Shown: piece after piece, positions 1 through 8,987 of the stretch | How positions within the stretch are numbered: the stretch's first letter is position 1 | Layout of the letters: every line of letters starts with the position of its first letter | From: Enteropsectra breve | Lineage: Eukaryota > Microsporidia | Assembly: GCA_024243835.1 (NCBI GenBank) | Contig: JALPMN010000612.1 | Coordinates: forward strand, 1-33,864 | Direction of reading: 5' to 3' | Length of the DNA: 33,864 bases | Notes under the pieces: model-generated | What the model was told of the DNA's origin: nothing | What the model saw: the letters and a program-made list of their open reading frames with translations, nothing else | The model's database searches: none | Program-made: the position numbers and the translations under genes

Positions 1-1149
1 AAGGTTGATACGTCAACAGCCTACCGTATTTTCAAAATATCCGACCTGGCTGACACCGAGCTGGAGGACTATGTTGAAGTGAGGGATACCGGGATGGAGG
101 CAGATGAAGAAAAGGAGGAGCATCTGCAGCGCATTATTCAGGGCAGGGGCAGGGACATTCCCATTCCCGTTGTAAAAGAGATTTCCAATCCTGCGCGCGC
201 ACTTTATAAAAATAAAAAAATAAAAAAAATTGTAATTTGGAATAAAGACTGTGAGAATGAGTATATTTTAACAGAGCTGGACAAAAATGTGAGCGACCAT
301 CTTGTTGAGCAATTTAATGTAGCTTCGCACAATGCTCCTCTGACTATAAACAACATCTTGCATATAACAGAAAACAGGGTTGGCAGTTCAATGTCTGAAA
401 AAGATGCGATTTTTAATATGACAAATGAGCAATTATACAGTATGGAAAAGATCAGAGCGGTCAAAAACACACCACAAAACGCACCCAGCGTCAACTTGAT
501 TGCGATGTTCGGCCAAGTGGGTGAAAGCAGCCCGACAGCGAAAGAGCCTGTCCCAGGTATTATTGATTTTGTTATGAACAGGATACTCGTGCGATATGAT
601 AGAAACGGGCACGAAGCCTATTCCTGCTTTAGAAAAAGAGTTTTCTATCCCACGTTCAAGTTTTATAGGAACGAGGCTCTGGTTGGAGACAAGCTCGCCA
701 GGCTTGGGGGCGAGCTTAGCGGTTTCAAAAAATGTGCAAATTTTTATTTAGAAAAACTAAAATATCAGGAAATTTTTCTAAGGCAGACTGATCAGCTGAT
801 AGAGACATTCAGAGGGCTTCGTAACTCAAACGAAATAGCAAAGAAGGAGCTTAAGAAGTACTACAAAAAGATACTTTGCTTGCCAGAAGAGCACACAGCC
901 AAGGCTCTCACGATGGACACCCATGCAATGATGATAAATAGAACTAAAATTGCATGCATGCGGCAGATGGCCATGAAGTACAATCTGTTGGTGGATCCGC
1001 TGCTCGCGTCTGATTTTATGGAGGCCATAGAAAAGAAGGAGGAACACAATGGGCAGCACAATAGAAAATATACAAAGCATATTGAAGACAATATAGAACG
1101 TGAAGATAGATATCACAGATACAAAAGATTTAGAAGCAATGAAAATTAA
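1..1149 (+). CDS. EPL1: Epl1 / enhancer of polycomb-like protein (NuA4 subunit), 5' end outside window
   Basis: The frame is open from the first base, so the gene begins upstream; 382 residues are visible. Near visible residues 30-45 there is TGMEADEEKEEHLQ followed by IPIPVV, the pattern of the EPcA domain of enhancer of polycomb/Epl1 (TGxExxEExExHLQ, then IPxP). A later block, RYDRNGHEAYSCFRKR, resembles the Epl1 segment with DPYxxFRRR. A basic, partly helical region follows. In yeast Epl1 bridges the acetyltransferase Esa1 to the NuA4/piccolo complex that acetylates nucleosomal H4 and H2A, so a nuclear chromatin role is inferred. The end is a basic, acidic-mixed tail with no glutamine-rich extension, so it seems shorter than fungal Epl1. 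GTG at 79 is only an internal codon, not the start. Identification is by motif recall, not by alignment. Confidence 0.78.
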   Translation, partial: KVDTSTAYRIFKISDLADTELEDYVEVRDTGMEADEEKEEHLQRIIQGRGRDIPIPVVKEISNPARALYKNKKIKKIVIWNKDCENEYILTELDKNVSDHLVEQFNVASHNAPLTINNILHITENRVGSSMSEKDAIFNMTNEQLYSMEKIRAVKNTPQNAPSVNLIAMFGQVGESSPTAKEPVPGIIDFVMNRILVRYDRNGHEAYSCFRKRVFYPTFKFYRNEALVGDKLARLGGELSGFKKCANFYLEKLKYQEIFLRQTDQLIETFRGLRNSNEIAKKELKKYYKKILCLPEEHTAKALTMDTHAMMINRTKIACMRQMAMKYNLLVDPLLASDFMEAIEKKEEHNGQHNRKYTKHIEDNIEREDRYHRYKRFRSNEN

Positions 1150-1456
1150 AATAGATGTAAATTTTAAATAAGAAATAAATAGTTATGGAGATTCGTACTC
1201 TTCCATTGTTTTTAAAGCTAGAATTTCTATAGAAACTTTATTGTAGAACGGAGATTCACTACTAGTGGGTTAAAAGTTTACAAATACAGTGGATGTATAA
1301 AGTTAGCATGATATTTTGTTGTAAAGCGATATTTGTTATGCTTTATTGCATGGTTAACAGTATTTTTACAAAGAATATAGCAGATAGTAAAACAATTTTA
1401 AAAATTCTATGCAATAAAATTTGCTTTAAAAACCAATATAGCAGTACGCCCAGAAT
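1150..1456. other. AT-rich spacer, Epl1 to RNase P p30
   Basis: No convincing gene is seen. It carries a 15-base stretch TAGTGGGTTAAAAGT at 1263-1277 that recurs exactly at 6007-6021 in another spacer. A short open frame at 1293-1478 overlaps the next start and has no recognisable product. GCCC at 1448-1451 is the start-proximal C-rich signal of the next gene. Confidence 0.6.
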
Positions 1457-2134
1457 ATGTACTATGACCTCTATCTGAAGCAGAGTTACGATTCATTTGA
1501 TGATATGGCAGGAGTAAAGATAAAAGGCTTTGCAATCGTAGACTATGAAAAGCAATGTGCATCTGGCAGCATTTATAGCAGGATAAACGTCAGCTATTCA
1601 AATAAACTCGACCAGGCTATGATGGCAAAGCTCAGACTCAAGTATGATATAATATGTGTTCTGGCAGATAGCATTCAATCCCTGCAGTCCATTGGGAAAC
1701 TGGGAGCTGATATTGTGCAGATAGAGCTCGAAGCACTGAAGCATGCCAAGAAGACGCTACCTGGCTTTATTCAGGACAAAGACATTTTTTTGGAGCTTGT
1801 TGTCAGCGATGCTCTTTATGGGCAGAGGATTCTTTGGATGAATATTTTGCGAAAGCTGCTAAAGCTGGGTTGTAAAAGAAATATAATCCTCAGCAGCGGC
1901 GCCGAGCATTACACGGAGCTGAGGGGCGAAAATGATCTGGCAAAGATGCTTGCTGTGTTTGGAATTAGTGAGGACAATGCCTATAGAATATTGGACAATT
2001 CCAGAAAGGTGCTCAGAAATGCCGCCCTCAGGCGATACTCATCCAACGGCGTAATTGCAAATTCTGTGCCCGAAGGAGCACTCAAAAGAGATTTCATAAT
2101 TAACTACCAAGAGAAAGCATTCCCTAAAAAATGA
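1457..2134 (+). CDS. RPP1: RNase P/MRP protein subunit p30 (Rpp1-like)
   Basis: This 225-residue protein begins MYYDLYL, like the MxYDLN start of the p30/Rpp1 family, a PHP-like TIM-barrel fold. The best evidence is the C-terminal block NIILSSGAEHYTELRG, then LAKMLAVFGISEDNAYR and a short NxRKVLRNAALRR helix. Human RPP30 has the same order: IVSSAAE, then LEIRG, LxxLFGLSE and a final N/R-rich helix. The protein is part of both RNase P (tRNA 5' maturation) and RNase MRP (rRNA processing). It is shorter than the roughly 270-290 residues usual in other eukaryotes. The start is supported by GCCC at 1448-1451, six bases upstream of the ATG. A candidate for its RNA partner lies about 5 kb away, near 6390-6562. 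Confidence 0.88.
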   Translation: MYYDLYLKQSYDSFDDMAGVKIKGFAIVDYEKQCASGSIYSRINVSYSNKLDQAMMAKLRLKYDIICVLADSIQSLQSIGKLGADIVQIELEALKHAKKTLPGFIQDKDIFLELVVSDALYGQRILWMNILRKLLKLGCKRNIILSSGAEHYTELRGENDLAKMLAVFGISEDNAYRILDNSRKVLRNAALRRYSSNGVIANSVPEGALKRDFIINYQEKAFPKK

Positions 2135-2363
2135 CCCAGCTTAATATTCGTATAATGAATGAATGTCAGAAACCACTATGCTAATAAGTAAAGAAATAGT
2201 TTAACAAACGTAAATAAGATTTTCAATTAAAGGGACATTTTGCTGTTCTTCGTAGATTTCTTATATCCAAACGTAATTAAAATATAAATACTCCATTTAA
2301 ATAGAACATATGATTTTGTTAAAGCAATGGTTTGTAAATTTTAAATAGTTTTTTACCAGGCCC

Positions 2364-3965
2364 ATGTTTCAGCCCAGGGATATTAAGTCGCCTGTGTTCA
2401 TCAAAAATGATCTGCAGATTCTCATAAACAGGCTTGAATCTGCGATATACGAGGAGGACAAGGTCTCTTCTCTTGCCAAAATTCATGAATATTCGTCTGA
2501 ATATCCTGAAATTGTTGCAAACACTGCTCTGTACGAAGTGCTTCTCTCACTGCCAGAGCTAAACGAATGTGCCATTCAATACAAAATAGCCAGAGAGCTG
2601 CTAGACAGCACCTACAGAGATGAAATTTTGGAAACACTTTGTGCCGATAGGGCAAAGGCAGAGAAGATTATCAGCTGCATATTCAAACTAAAAGGTGATA
2701 AGGCATATAGATTTACAAAAGCATTCAAATGCAGCAAATTCTATGCAATACTTGCTGAGCATCCAGATGCATCGTCTTTTGTTGCTATTCTCATACAAGC
2801 AAATTGCCTAGAATTAATAGTTGATATCATTGCACAGAACTATAATTTGATAAGCAACTTGGTATTTAGCGGAATGGTGGAGATACTGCTGGACAAACTT
2901 GAATATAAGACAGAAAGCCTCTATTTGGAGCATAAGGTGCGAACAGAGGCATTTCAGCTTCTTTTGTACATAGCCAGGAAGTCTCACATTGTGCAGAACT
3001 ATTTTGTTGAGAACGAGTACCACAAGTTCTTGTTCAAAAAAATTGCTAGGAAAAGTGCTGAGGCTGATATAACGAGTGAAATACTGGAATACGATCTTTT
3101 ATCCTGTATTTTGGACAGCAGTAATGAGAGTTATATGACGAATCAGCTCAAACTGTATGATAATGCAATACTGGGCACAGCCATAAAAAATAAAAGATAC
3201 ATTTACATTTATTTAGTGATCCGGAATAATAGGAACCTGGTGTTAGCATTCGAAGATGCTCACAAGGAGCTAATAATACAGGAATTTAGAGCCAGAATAG
3301 AATCAGACGAGGCTTCTGAAGAGATTATAGGCAGAGACGGCTTCTACAAGCTTGTTTACGAAATATGCAAATACATAATGCTAGATATACCTGAAAACAT
3401 CTTAATATCAATAATATTTCAAAGAAAAAATGAGAATATTGAGAATAGCCTAATCAGCCTCCCCAGTATAGTACGCAGCGACTATTTGCTATATATTCTC
3501 TTGATGTGTGATGGAATCAGTATTATACAGGAACAGCTTCTAAAAAGTTTCAAGAAAGAGATGCCTACATATTGCTATCCTCTAGTGGTTCTAATTTTAT
3601 ACAATCATGGAATTGAGATACCTGATGACAAATACAAGATATACAACTCAGTTACAGAGTTCAGACGATACATAGTTGCACATGGGCTCCTAACGAGTGA
3701 AGTAGGCGAAATGCTTATAAACTGCTGCAGCGAAATGCTCCAAAATGGAATTAGCATAGAAAATAACTTAGAACTCACTGCAAACATAGAGCAAACATCA
3801 AATCAAGCAAAAGATAGTCCTGCAGGCGATGAAAAAGAAACAAAGCAGGCAGAAACCGATACAAAGATATACAATCTGAAGGAAATGGGCTTAAAGGGCA
3901 TAACTAGTGCCTTAAATTTATTCAAAAGACACTATAACAATGATGAATCGTCTTTCGGCCTGTAG
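2364..3965 (+). CDS. USO1: Uso1/p115-like vesicle tethering factor (armadillo head only)
   Basis: The protein has 533 residues and is almost entirely helical. The N-terminal part is a run of armadillo-like repeats matching the order seen in the p115/Uso1 head: an opening ILINRLESA helix, then LIQANCLELIVDII, TEAFQLLLYIARKSHIVQNYFVENEYHKFL and LEYDLLSCILDSSNES. In p115 the equivalent blocks end with IQKIVAFENAFERL and CLILLQNLLKNN. Uso1/p115 tethers ER-derived COPII vesicles to the Golgi. The long C-terminal coiled coil of yeast and animal proteins is absent; only a short polar tail (about residues 480-510, rich in E, K, T and N) precedes an amphipathic end. CCC immediately before the ATG (2361-2363) supports the start. 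Another armadillo-type protein is possible. Confidence 0.55.
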   Translation: MFQPRDIKSPVFIKNDLQILINRLESAIYEEDKVSSLAKIHEYSSEYPEIVANTALYEVLLSLPELNECAIQYKIARELLDSTYRDEILETLCADRAKAEKIISCIFKLKGDKAYRFTKAFKCSKFYAILAEHPDASSFVAILIQANCLELIVDIIAQNYNLISNLVFSGMVEILLDKLEYKTESLYLEHKVRTEAFQLLLYIARKSHIVQNYFVENEYHKFLFKKIARKSAEADITSEILEYDLLSCILDSSNESYMTNQLKLYDNAILGTAIKNKRYIYIYLVIRNNRNLVLAFEDAHKELIIQEFRARIESDEASEEIIGRDGFYKLVYEICKYIMLDIPENILISIIFQRKNENIENSLISLPSIVRSDYLLYILLMCDGISIIQEQLLKSFKKEMPTYCYPLVVLILYNHGIEIPDDKYKIYNSVTEFRRYIVAHGLLTSEVGEMLINCCSEMLQNGISIENNLELTANIEQTSNQAKDSPAGDEKETKQAETDTKIYNLKEMGLKGITSALNLFKRHYNNDESSFGL

Positions 3966-4337
3966 CTTCATTCATTTTCAATAAGAAGGTCAAAAAAATA
4001 TGAATTGTATCAGATGTGCCGGTAACTTTGCATCAAAGATTTTATAAGATGCGCAGGACTTATATAAGATGCATATAAGCCTATAGCCAGAGCTTATAAT
4101 AAGAGTAGAGCTAAGAAGAAAAAACTTTACAAAAGTTAAACTTTATACAACAATATCTGAGAAGAAAGGATTCCATTTTAAACTCAGTAAATGAATATTT
4201 AATATATTTTTAAGGAGAGTTAAACGGTGTTTTATTGTTATATAGGAGCCTGTTTTAAATGTAAAAGCACTATACATATTTTTTTATCTACTGTATTAAA
4301 AGTGAGTTTTCGATGCCACATCAATGGATTAGCATCT
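3966..4337. other. AT-rich convergent spacer
   Basis: This lies between the tail-to-tail Uso1-like and membrane-protein genes. No gene is seen. TATAAGATGC is repeated at close distance (about 4044-4073), a small imperfect repeat of the kind seen in other spacers of the window. Confidence 0.5.
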
Positions 4338-5309
4338 TTACTGCTCATTAATGGGCTCTTGATCGCTATCTGTGCGGATAGCAATCACTGAGGCTTCATT
4401 ACGAACAATCTTTTCCTTAAGAGACATCAGGGTGTATAGCTCGTCAAAGAGGTATGCAAACAGCTGCAACACCAGCGCAAAGCCAATGAACACAAAGCAA
4501 GATGAGAATTTTATGGTCAGGGGATTGAGAAGGAAAAACAGGCGATGCCTGAAAAAGTGTATGATGAAAACTAGAATAGAGACGGCCACTGCATTGAGTA
4601 TCGTAGTGGTTGGCTTCCAAGAACGCTTGTAAAGAACAGCCAGAAACAAGAAGCCGCATAAGGCATACAGCGATAGGTATACGAATCCTGACAAGCCTGT
4701 GTTGTAAATATCAATTATTCCCTTCCATTCAGTAACTACATCTCTATAGTTGATAATCGCATCAACTGCGAATATGTAAAATATAAGGGCCCATTTTCGT
4801 TCTCTAACAGCCTGCACTCGCCCAAAAGAATTGAAAAACCGAATAAGAACATCCGAAGTTGCAATCATAATGATTGGGACGAGCATTTCATTGTTAGTTT
4901 CATTTCTGATAAAACTTCCTCTGTGATATAAAGAAAGGATTAAGAGGTTTAAATTCAAGAAGGATGTTGTCATTATGACAGCACCAAACCAAGAAGACAC
5001 ACTGCTCATTAAAGTCAAAGCCGACAGTGCGTGAGCGACAAGCAACAGTATTTGAACAACAGAGCCCTTTACCATGTCGAATATTAGTGTTTTGCACGCA
5101 AAATACTCGATAAAGCTGTCCTTAAAGTCATTTGGATCGAAACTTACATTCTTCTTCAGCTGTGCAATAAAGCCGATGGTAAATAGTGGCAGGAACGATG
5201 TGATATAGAAAATGGTCATTCCTTGCTTGGATATGTGCATTTTGTAAAATATGACAGCAAGAATCAATAGGCAGGGTGCCACAAACGACTCGAAGATTTT
5301 CTTTTTCAT
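4338..5309 (-). CDS. Multipass membrane protein of unknown function
   Basis: I do not recognise the family. With the start at 5309 the protein has 323 residues and about eight hydrophobic segments. They begin near residues 9-25 and 32-50 and continue to the segment FVFIGFALVLQLFAYLF near the C-terminus, followed by a short charged tail. The frame is open to 5390, but the internal ATG at 5309 is preferred. It is preceded on the coding strand by GCCCC (complement of 5311-5315), the start-proximal signal used across this window, and the extra 27 residues look like translated leader. No catalytic motif of transporters, acyltransferases or CDP-alcohol phosphotransferases was found. It is likely an endomembrane or plasma-membrane protein. 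It is followed on the same strand by no close partner and preceded by the C2H2 gene. Confidence 0.7.
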   Translation of the reverse strand: MKKKIFESFVAPCLLILAVIFYKMHISKQGMTIFYITSFLPLFTIGFIAQLKKNVSFDPNDFKDSFIEYFACKTLIFDMVKGSVVQILLLVAHALSALTLMSSVSSWFGAVIMTTSFLNLNLLILSLYHRGSFIRNETNNEMLVPIIMIATSDVLIRFFNSFGRVQAVRERKWALIFYIFAVDAIINYRDVVTEWKGIIDIYNTGLSGFVYLSLYALCGFLFLAVLYKRSWKPTTTILNAVAVSILVFIIHFFRHRLFFLLNPLTIKFSSCFVFIGFALVLQLFAYLFDELYTLMSLKEKIVRNEASVIAIRTDSDQEPINEQ

Positions 5310-5435
5310 TGGGGCTACGGCGGAAAAAGAAATTTGGAAATGAGAAATATCATTGTTAATTGAAGAATACAAAGTGAAATGAAAATACAAGATAAGGATC
5401 TTTTAATTTAAGTACGGAAATGGAGATACGCGCAT

Positions 5436-5921
5436 CTACAAATAATCCTCCCATGTGTCATCCCTCACTGTTTGGTCCCTTGTGCAGTAGTAGACCATTT
5501 CTTCTTTCAGTATTCTTTGGATGTTGTAGTGGTGCTGTCTTTCATCAAGAAGCTCCGCAGTATACTCATTTTCAATGTCCCTGTGCTCCATTGTATTGTA
5601 CAGCTGGTTGAATGACTCAGTTATTTGAGTTTCTTCTGTTTCATGGCGCTTCAGATGCTTGTTCAGCGCATCGGCACGCGAGAAGTTTTTTAGGCATTTG
5701 CTGCACTTGAAAGGCTTTTCTCCGGTGTGTATTTTAATATGTGCATGGAAGGCGTATTTGTTGGAGAATAACTCTTTGTTCCGGGCACAAGGCTGCCACA
5801 GACACACATATTCAGATGCAGCTTTAAAATGCTCGTCCATATGCTCCTTCATATCCGCAATCTCAGTCTTTCCACAGCCTTCCCAGCAGCATGCCGTAAC
5901 AGGCCCATCGTCATTTGCCAT
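5436..5921 (-). CDS. Three-finger C2H2 zinc-finger protein (PacC/Rim101- or GLI/ZIC-like array)
   Basis: The protein has 161 residues with three C2H2 fingers in the first 93. Finger 1 uses C12, C16, H27 and H31. Finger 2 uses C40 and C45 (CLWQPC) with H61 and H65. Finger 3 uses C73, C76, H89 and H93. A TGEKPF linker joins fingers 2 and 3. The CxWxxC spacing of the first two fingers, followed by a classical third finger, is the layout of fungal PacC/Rim101 and of animal GLI/ZIC proteins. A nuclear DNA-binding regulator is inferred; the target is unknown. The C-terminal part (about 100-161) is acidic and polar with no domain. CCC directly before the ATG (complement of 5922-5924) supports the start. 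Confidence 0.85.
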   Translation of the reverse strand: MANDDGPVTACCWEGCGKTEIADMKEHMDEHFKAASEYVCLWQPCARNKELFSNKYAFHAHIKIHTGEKPFKCSKCLKNFSRADALNKHLKRHETEETQITESFNQLYNTMEHRDIENEYTAELLDERQHHYNIQRILKEEMVYYCTRDQTVRDDTWEDYL

Positions 5922-7080
5922 GGGACAGATTACAAGTAAAATTTAAATACATGTTTAAAGACGTGTGAAAATACATACTAAACTAAAATTATAAATTTAA
6001 TTATATTAGTGGGTTAAAAGTGCTCTCAAATAGCATTATTGCTAGAAAGAAAAGTATATCCTAATAGTGCGAGAAACAATGTATTCTAGTTACAAATAAA
6101 TTTCATGAAAATTACAATACTTATTATTTTAGTAACATCAATGTGCTTGGTGCTGAAAAATAATCCATTATAGTGTTTATAGAAGAGAAAATAAGTTTAA
6201 GTACGTTATAGCTTTATCACTCTTTACGTAAATTCATTAAACGATTAAAAATAAAAGGATTAGATGATATAATTAAAAATACGCCTGTAGTTTACGTGAA
6301 AATGTCGTTATGTTGTTTTGTTCATTTATTTCATGAGAGCCTTTAAATACTGCAATTATAAATTTAAAATTTTTCAACGTAAAAATTCTTTTCTTTAATG
6401 AGCCAATGAAAAGTTCTGAAGACGACCATAGTCATAGGAAAGTCCACAATGCAGAGAGATACTTAAAAGTGATCATAAGAGAGGGAATGATTATTATTTT
6501 GCACAAGCCCACAAGAAAAGCTGACATAAACACGGGATGCAGAGTGGAGGGAGAATTTTTTTAGTCAAGCAGGACTCGATTGAGTGACGAAGAAAAATTC
6601 TTTGATGAGAATATTGCAGCTAACTATATATAATGAAATACAATACACATATCAAGAGAGTAGTCGAGTGGCAAATATTCAAAATGGAAAATTAGTAAAA
6701 AATCAAACAATTAAATTATTGAACAAAGTCTACTATTTACATTTTAGGGGCTGTTCGGCTTTCACATGGTTTCCTTGCAGTGTTACAATGGTGCTTGTTT
6801 GTAAACATTTCAAATCGATCAGATCTGTTCGCATTTGTTGCAAATCGAAACGGATTATTGTAAACTACTAACTTCTTCAGTGAGAAAACCTGCATACATA
6901 GTACTATCATTTAGATTAAACAAATGTAAATTAGATTAGATAATTAGCTGTACGTATCGGCTTACTTTTTATTATTCTATAGCCCTAAATAGCCTAAGCT
7001 TGTCTTTGAATTTATTTTCTTGGTGTTTTATGGTTATTTAAACAATAATATAACTTAAACATAGCTATGTAAATTTTTGT
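5922..7080. other. Long AT-rich spacer containing a candidate structured RNA
   Basis: The spacer is about 1.2 kb. Most is very AT-rich with no credible ORF. A 95-codon frame at 6584-6871 starts with GTG, has no family and lacks the start signal. The exception is a GC-richer block around 6395-6555 ending in a T7 run, annotated separately as an RNase MRP/P RNA candidate. A 15-base element shared with 1263-1277 lies at 6007-6021. Confidence 0.5.
6390..6562 (+). ncRNA. Candidate RNase MRP RNA (alternatively RNase P RNA), strongly reduced
   Basis: Three blocks occur in the order and style of MRP/P RNAs. GGAAAGTCC at 6437-6445 is the CR-I core seen in human MRP. GCAGAGAG follows at 6451-6458, also as in human MRP. 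ACACGGG at 6530-6536 matches the CR-V region of MRP. A second GAGAG (6479-6483), fitting the MRP GARAR motif, sits in the loop of a hairpin (6472-6476 pairs with 6487-6491). The CR-I GTCC (6442-6445) can pair with GGAT (6535-6538) to give a minimal P4. AAAAATTCT at 6381-6389 can pair with AGAATTTTT at 6552-6560 as a P1-like closure. A T7 run (6556-6562) would terminate Pol III. At about 170 bases it would be much shorter than the human (268) or yeast (about 340) RNA. The ends are guesses, and the match is by memory and eye. Confidence 0.5.
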
Positions 7081-7152
7081 GCCGTCATAGCTCAGTGGTT
7101 AGAGCGTTTGTTTAGTAAACAAAAGGTCTCGCGTTCAAATCGCGGTGATGGC
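7081..7152 (+). tRNA. tRNA-Thr (anticodon AGU)
   Basis: The 72 bases fold as a complete cloverleaf. The acceptor stem is 7 bp with one G-U pair, the D arm is GCTC/GAGC, and the anticodon stem is TTTGT/ACAAA. The loop TTAGTAA gives anticodon AGT (AGU in RNA, reading threonine ACU). The T arm is TCGCG/CGCGG with loop TTCAAAT. The internal Pol III promoters are visible (A box TAGCTCAGTGG, B box GTTCAAATC). There is no intron and no encoded CCA. Confidence 0.96.
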
Positions 7153-7157
7153 TTTTT
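7153..7157 (+). terminator. Pol III terminator of tRNA-Thr
   Basis: TTTTT follows the discriminator-end base of the tRNA directly. Confidence 0.85.
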
Positions 7158-7430
7158 ACGAAAAATTTCTTAGAACTTTTTTAAGGCCTATGACCACAAT
7201 TGTATCAATCAACACGCCATAGACTTGCTATCGATAGCTCTTTTCTTTATACACAGATACAATTGGTCTTATACCATATAAAGGACAGCTCTTTAACGTA
7301 CTTTATTTTATTAAGATCAAACTTTACATCCGTAAGATTGGATATGCTTTCCATTAATGACTTTATATTCCTATAGAATAAACAAAATATTTATAAAGTT
7401 CAAAAATGTTACTGATATGACATTTTATTG

Positions 7431-8312
7431 TTATTCTTCAGTATATTCATACAGGGCTTCTTTAATGGTCTTTGATTTACCCAAGGGCCTTTCATTCGGA
7501 GTATAAACCCTGCAGCTTTTTGTGCTTGAGCCTTCTTCGAAGCTCTCCATTAAATATCCGCAAAGCTTGTACTCTTTGTTGCTTGCCGAAAAGCCTTTAT
7601 ATTCTACATAGTTCGGCAATAAAAAGTCGTCTGTGTCCGCCGCCGATAGAATTCGGACATGCACTAAATTTCCATAGTTCTTGAGCGTTGCCAGCCGCTT
7701 ATTTTTTTCAATTTCTTTGGGCTTTTCCTTTAAGGTTTCTTTTTTATCGATTGTTGCTGTCATATCTCCCCATGCTTTGTATGAGTCACAGTCAAGTATA
7801 ATTTCGTTTGAATAAAAATCGTATTCCTCAATTTTATCTGAGTGCACCAAATCTGCTAACTCTCCGATCCTATCCACCATCACATACTTCTGCATCATAC
7901 AGATCTGCTCAATAATGCTTTCCGTAATGTTTTCCATATCTTTGCATTTTCCTAATATTTGAGTTTCAACTGCCTCCACATCATGTTGAACAAGACCCCC
8001 TGTCGTGGAAAGCGTTTTCATAACTCCCAAATAATCTTGGTCTTCAGGATCTTCAAGACGATACGTATCAAGGTATTCACGGATATTTTTAACTCTTAGA
8101 ACTAATTTTACAGAATTATATGCTGCTAACGTGTTCTTGCCGCATTTAACTTCTTGTATTGTCTCAAATGCTTCTGGCTGATTATTTTCACGAGCTGCTT
8201 GCTCTGATGCTTTATTTTTGCGATTAGATGCAGCCAGTAAAACACCAAGCATACAAAGGAAAGCAAAACAGAACAGCACAATGAATCCTATCAGATATTT
8301 TTTGCTGTTCAT
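7431..8312 (-). CDS. Membrane-anchored or secreted protein of unknown function
   Basis: The 293-residue protein has one hydrophobic segment at about residues 6-28 (YLIGFIVLFCFAFLCMLGVLLAAS) behind a short basic start, so it is either a signal anchor or a signal peptide. The rest is soluble, charged and mostly helical, with scattered cysteines (for example in VKCGKN, GKCKDM, QICMMQ, DCDSY and LCGYL) that could form disulfides if it is exported. No family was recognised. Lineage-specific exported proteins of this build are common in microsporidia, so a role at the parasite surface or towards the host is possible but not shown. The start is the first ATG, preceded only by TCC, without the AAATTTT element. 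It lies downstream of tRNA-Thr in a convergent layout. Confidence 0.68.
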   Translation of the reverse strand: MNSKKYLIGFIVLFCFAFLCMLGVLLAASNRKNKASEQAARENNQPEAFETIQEVKCGKNTLAAYNSVKLVLRVKNIREYLDTYRLEDPEDQDYLGVMKTLSTTGGLVQHDVEAVETQILGKCKDMENITESIIEQICMMQKYVMVDRIGELADLVHSDKIEEYDFYSNEIILDCDSYKAWGDMTATIDKKETLKEKPKEIEKNKRLATLKNYGNLVHVRILSAADTDDFLLPNYVEYKGFSASNKEYKLCGYLMESFEEGSSTKSCRVYTPNERPLGKSKTIKEALYEYTEE

Positions 8313-8702
8313 GGATTAATTTGTAAAAAATATTTTGTAAGCAAAATAAAAGGAGGTGAATACATCATAGAATTTTGAGAAGAATAGCAACTCAGCATTC
8401 GGATTTCTATGATAGCAGCGCCAGATTTAAAGATCGAGAATAAATAGCATGGGTTGTTTGTTGAAACTAGATAAAGCTGCAAGGCTAAAATAAATTACAT
8501 TCAAAAACTACATAACCTTATGGCATAGTTAATATGAGATTAACCCACATACTGCAAATGCTTTGAAGAAATATTTAAAGAGGAAATAACGACTACATTG
8601 AAAAAATCAAGAACTAATGAGATAGACCAGCTCTATAAGCATAATTGTAAGAGCTTTCAAGCAAAAATTGAAACAGGATTATATGTTTAAATTTATTAGA
8701 AT
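8313..8702. other. AT-rich spacer, no gene seen
   Basis: The spacer lies between two minus-strand genes. No ORF with a recognisable product and no tRNA-like fold were found. Confidence 0.5.
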
Positions 8703-8987
8703 TTATCTAGCAATTTCACACAGCTTCTCGAACTTCTTCTCAGCTCTGGCCATTGATCCAAGTCTGTTTTTCAAGAACTTTCTTGCCTTCTTCTGGTTAT
8801 CTCCTCTAATCATATCAATAGCCTTCTTCTCATATGGAGCAAGTCCGCTTATTTCACTGGCAATCTCCTTGGCCAGAATTTGGGAGGGGCTGAGTTTGTA
8901 AGACTTCTTTGCAACAGCTAGTTCACCCTCAAACTTGGTAACCTTGTGTGCAACACGGCGCTTTCTAAGATATTTCTGCATTTCCAT
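8703..8987 (-). CDS. RPL36: Ribosomal protein eL36
   Basis: The 94-residue basic protein contains the eL36 signature GLAPYEKKAIDMIR, followed by ARKFLKNRLGSMARAEKKFEKL. Human eL36 has GFAPYERRAMELL and then [22 protein letters not shown]. The N-terminal HKVTK is also conserved. It is a component of the 60S subunit. The length is close to the family norm (about 100), so no 5' exon is missing. The leader has CCC about 12 bases and AAAAATTTT about 30 bases upstream of the ATG, a wider spacing than in the other ribosomal genes here. An alternative start is the second methionine at residue 3. Confidence 0.93.
   Translation of the reverse strand: MEMQKYLRKRRVAHKVTKFEGELAVAKKSYKLSPSQILAKEIASEISGLAPYEKKAIDMIRGDNQKKARKFLKNRLGSMARAEKKFEKLCEIAR

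Noticed and set aside
4313..4350. GGATTAGCAT resembling part of U6 snRNA
   Set aside because: The ACAGAGA box and the internal stem-loop are missing, and the match overlaps the end of a coding gene.
6584..6871. 95-codon plus-strand frame after the MRP RNA candidate
   Set aside because: It starts at GTG, has AT-driven composition, no family, and no CCC or AAATTTT signal.
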